From an uncultured Planctomycetaceae bacterium (GTDB lineage: Bacteria > Planctomycetota > Planctomycetia > Pirellulales > UBA1268), in NCBI GenBank assembly GCA_937900985.1, contig CALCGM010000085.1, positions 1-7,260 on the forward strand: DNA of 7,260 nt, read 5' to 3'. Each line of letters starts with the position of its first letter. Positions within the stretch are counted from its first letter, which is position 1. The notes beneath the pieces were generated by a model. The model did not search any database. It saw only the letters and a list, made by a program, of their open reading frames with translations, and was not told where the DNA came from. This document shows, one piece after another, positions 6,190-7,260 of the stretch. The translations under genes and the position numbers were made by a program.

Positions 6190-7044
6190 TCAGTTGAAGA
6201 CGTGCATCCGACGGACGAGTTCCGGCCAGGGCGGAGGCACGTAGCCGGTCGCCTCGCGGAAGCGAGACGCATCGAGGGAGCGGTCGATCACCACCTCATC
6301 GCTGGGATCGATCTCGATCTCCTTGCCATACTCGGCAGCCACCAGCCGCAGGAGCGACTCCTTGTCGATCGGCTCAGCAGCGATGTGGTAGAGGCCGTGG
6401 ATCTCCGGATGCGGCAGCACGTAATCGCGGACGAGCGTGGAGAGCTCCACCGTCGGCAGGCCGGAGAAGATCGCCTTGCGAAAGCCCTTCACCCTGCCGT
6501 GCTGGGCGAGAAACCAGCCGACCAGGCTGCGGGCCCCTGACTGTTCGGTGCCGATGATCGACGTTCGCAGCGTGATCGCATGCGGCTCATCGACCTCGCC
6601 GAGGAGTTTGGAGCGGCCGTAGAGGTGTGGGGCGTCGGGCTCGTCGGCCTCGGTGTACATCCCCTTCGTGCCGGAGAAGACGCAGTCGGTGCTGACATGC
6701 ACCAGCCGGGCGCCGCAGAGCCGGCAGAGCTGGGCGAGCCGGTGCGGAAAGAGCGTGTTGCGGGGGATCGCCTGGAGCAGGTCTTCGACGTCGGCCACCT
6801 GCTTCACGATCCCGACGCAGTTGATCACGATGTCGGGCATCGCCGTGGCGAAGGCCCGCACGACGGAGTCGTGGTTGTCGATATCGATGCCGGTCAGCAG
6901 TCGCTCCGCAAGCTCGTCGCTGAAATACCGTCGCGTGCCTTCACTGCGGGCGGTGGCCATCACCTCGTGATCGGGGCTCTCCCCAAACACGCGAAACATG
7001 GCATTGCCGAGCATGCCCGAGGCACCGAACACGAGGATCCGCAT
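6190..7044 (-). CDS. RmlD-like NAD(P)-dependent 4-ketoreductase, probably for UDP-4-keto-6-deoxy-L-HexNAc
   Basis: A 284-residue SDR of the RmlD/RfbD substrate-binding family, cytoplasmic. The nucleotide motif is GASGMLG (G7, G10, G13). STDCVFSG (118-125) and Y142-G-R-S-K146 supply the catalytic serine/threonine and YxxxK. INCVG (74-78) and LRTSIIG (159-165) also match the family. RmlD reduces dTDP-4-keto-L-rhamnose, but no rmlA, rmlB or rmlC is present in the window. Beside a WbjB-type dehydratase and a WbjD-type epimerase, the better reading is reduction of the UDP-4-keto-6-deoxy-L-hexosamine intermediate. WbjC/Cap5F, which does this for UDP-L-FucNAc, has an extra C-terminal cupin domain that is absent here. 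The WbvR enzyme of Vibrio cholerae O37, as I recall it, is RmlD-like and leads to UDP-L-QuiNAc. ATG 7044 begins at the first Rossmann strand; only a weak AGG (7057-7055) lies 10 nt upstream. The frame remains open to 7179, but that stretch has no family resemblance. First gene of the three-gene unit. Confidence 0.88.
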   Translation of the reverse strand: MRILVFGASGMLGNAMFRVFGESPDHEVMATARSEGTRRYFSDELAERLLTGIDIDNHDSVVRAFATAMPDIVINCVGIVKQVADVEDLLQAIPRNTLFPHRLAQLCRLCGARLVHVSTDCVFSGTKGMYTEADEPDAPHLYGRSKLLGEVDEPHAITLRTSIIGTEQSGARSLVGWFLAQHGRVKGFRKAIFSGLPTVELSTLVRDYVLPHPEIHGLYHIAAEPIDKESLLRLVAAEYGKEIEIDPSDEVVIDRSLDASRFREATGYVPPPWPELVRRMHVFN

Positions 7045-7201
7045 CGCGGGAGAACCTGCCGAGGAAAACGAGGATGACTGGGAAACCCAAGCAACGGGCG
7101 AAAACCCTACCGTTGGCGATTGTGCGGCCAACGTCGCCACGGGAGCAAGATCGGTTCTGTCGCGGCACTCGCCGCTCACGTCTTCTGTTCAACGTGAGGC
7201 A
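7045..7201 (-). promoter_or_regulatory. Presumed leader and promoter region of the three-gene cluster
   Basis: No gene is supported here. Being directly upstream of the first gene of the unit, it probably contains its promoter, but I found no convincing -35/-10 pair. The one structure seen is a perfect 7-bp inverted repeat, CGTTGGC (7111-7117) and GCCAACG (7127-7133), around a 9-nt loop, about 67 bp before the start codon. It could be an operator or a leader hairpin. Confidence 0.3.
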
Positions 7202-7260
7202 CAAACGGGACGGGTCCTCGGGCCGCAAAGCGAATACACACGCAAGCGGGACGGGTCCTC
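7202..7260. repeat. Direct repeat, 18-bp unit with 41-bp spacing, truncated by the window end
   Basis: An 18-bp unit is present at 7202-7219 and again at 7243-7260 with one difference (A against G at the fourth base). The shared 14-bp core is CGGGACGGGTCCTC. The core contains GGAC-GG-GTCC, short symmetric arms. The second copy ends exactly at the window edge, so further copies may follow. Its look recalls short palindromic intergenic repeats of the REP type, which are often linked to RAYT transposases, but two copies do not prove this. Confidence 0.5.

Noticed and set aside
5022..6197. A 391-codon plus-strand open frame
   Set aside because: It is the antisense of the dehydratase gene, His/Val/Gly-rich and without recognisable domains.
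6129..6272. 48-residue N-terminal extension of the dehydratase
   Set aside because: It overlaps the reductase C-terminus and lacks similarity; the ATG at 6128 has its own GGAAGG site and begins the Rossmann strand.
6190..7044. Reading the reductase as a dTDP-rhamnose pathway enzyme
   Set aside because: No rmlA, rmlB or rmlC is nearby, and its partners handle UDP-HexNAc. It is not excluded, only less likely.
7045..7179. 45-residue N-terminal extension of the reductase
   Set aside because: Low-complexity translation with no signal peptide or family match; the Rossmann motif begins directly at 7044.
7202..7260. CRISPR array
   Set aside because: Only two short units with a 23-bp gap, no third copy visible and no cas gene in the window.

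Overview
The window is a GC-rich bacterial surface-polysaccharide (O-antigen, capsule or exopolysaccharide) biosynthesis segment with six protein-coding genes, all intact inside the window. Three genes make a nucleotide-activated L-sugar, one is a GalE-like sugar epimerase, and two are glycosyltransferases. No RNA gene, CRISPR array, transposase or phage gene was seen. The organism cannot be fixed from this sequence. High GC and the look of the glycosyltransferases would fit Planctomycetota, but that is a low-confidence guess.

Layout from left to right: (1) positions 65-2459, minus strand: a CXC-cluster glycosyltransferase of the GT4 type (1143-2459), followed downstream by a GalE-like NAD-dependent epimerase (65-1045), probably one transcription unit. 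It may end at a hairpin at the left edge (1-22). (2) positions 2460-2672: a divergent promoter region of about 210 bp with a weak plus-strand promoter candidate, an imperfect hairpin and a 12-bp palindrome. (3) positions 2673-3920, plus strand: a second, unrelated GT4-like glycosyltransferase. (4) positions 3921-3991: a short convergent junction packed with inverted repeats. (5) positions 3992-7044, minus strand: three genes transcribed in the order RmlD-like reductase, WbjB/FnlA/CapE-type dehydratase, WbjD/FnlC-type 2-epimerase. The last two overlap by 8 nt. (6) positions 7045-7260: a non-coding leader with a small hairpin and a direct repeat at the window edge.

How the genes fit together: the dehydratase converts UDP-GlcNAc to a UDP-4-keto-6-deoxy-L-hexosamine, the reductase reduces the C4 ketone, and the 2-epimerase inverts C2. 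The product is UDP-N-acetyl-L-fucosamine or UDP-N-acetyl-L-quinovosamine, depending on the stereochemistry of the reductase. The reductase here is a short RmlD-like protein without the cupin tail of WbjC/Cap5F. This resembles the WbvR type and favours the rhamnosamine/quinovosamine branch, which is an inference. The GalE-like enzyme may supply a galacto-configured UDP-sugar, and the two glycosyltransferases would add such sugars to a lipid-linked oligosaccharide. No initiating transferase, flippase, polymerase or export gene is in the window, so the locus probably continues outside it.

I found no convincing undescribed system. The points most worth a second look are the cupin-less reductase in the L-sugar cassette, the repeat at the right edge, and the stacked hairpins at the convergent junction.
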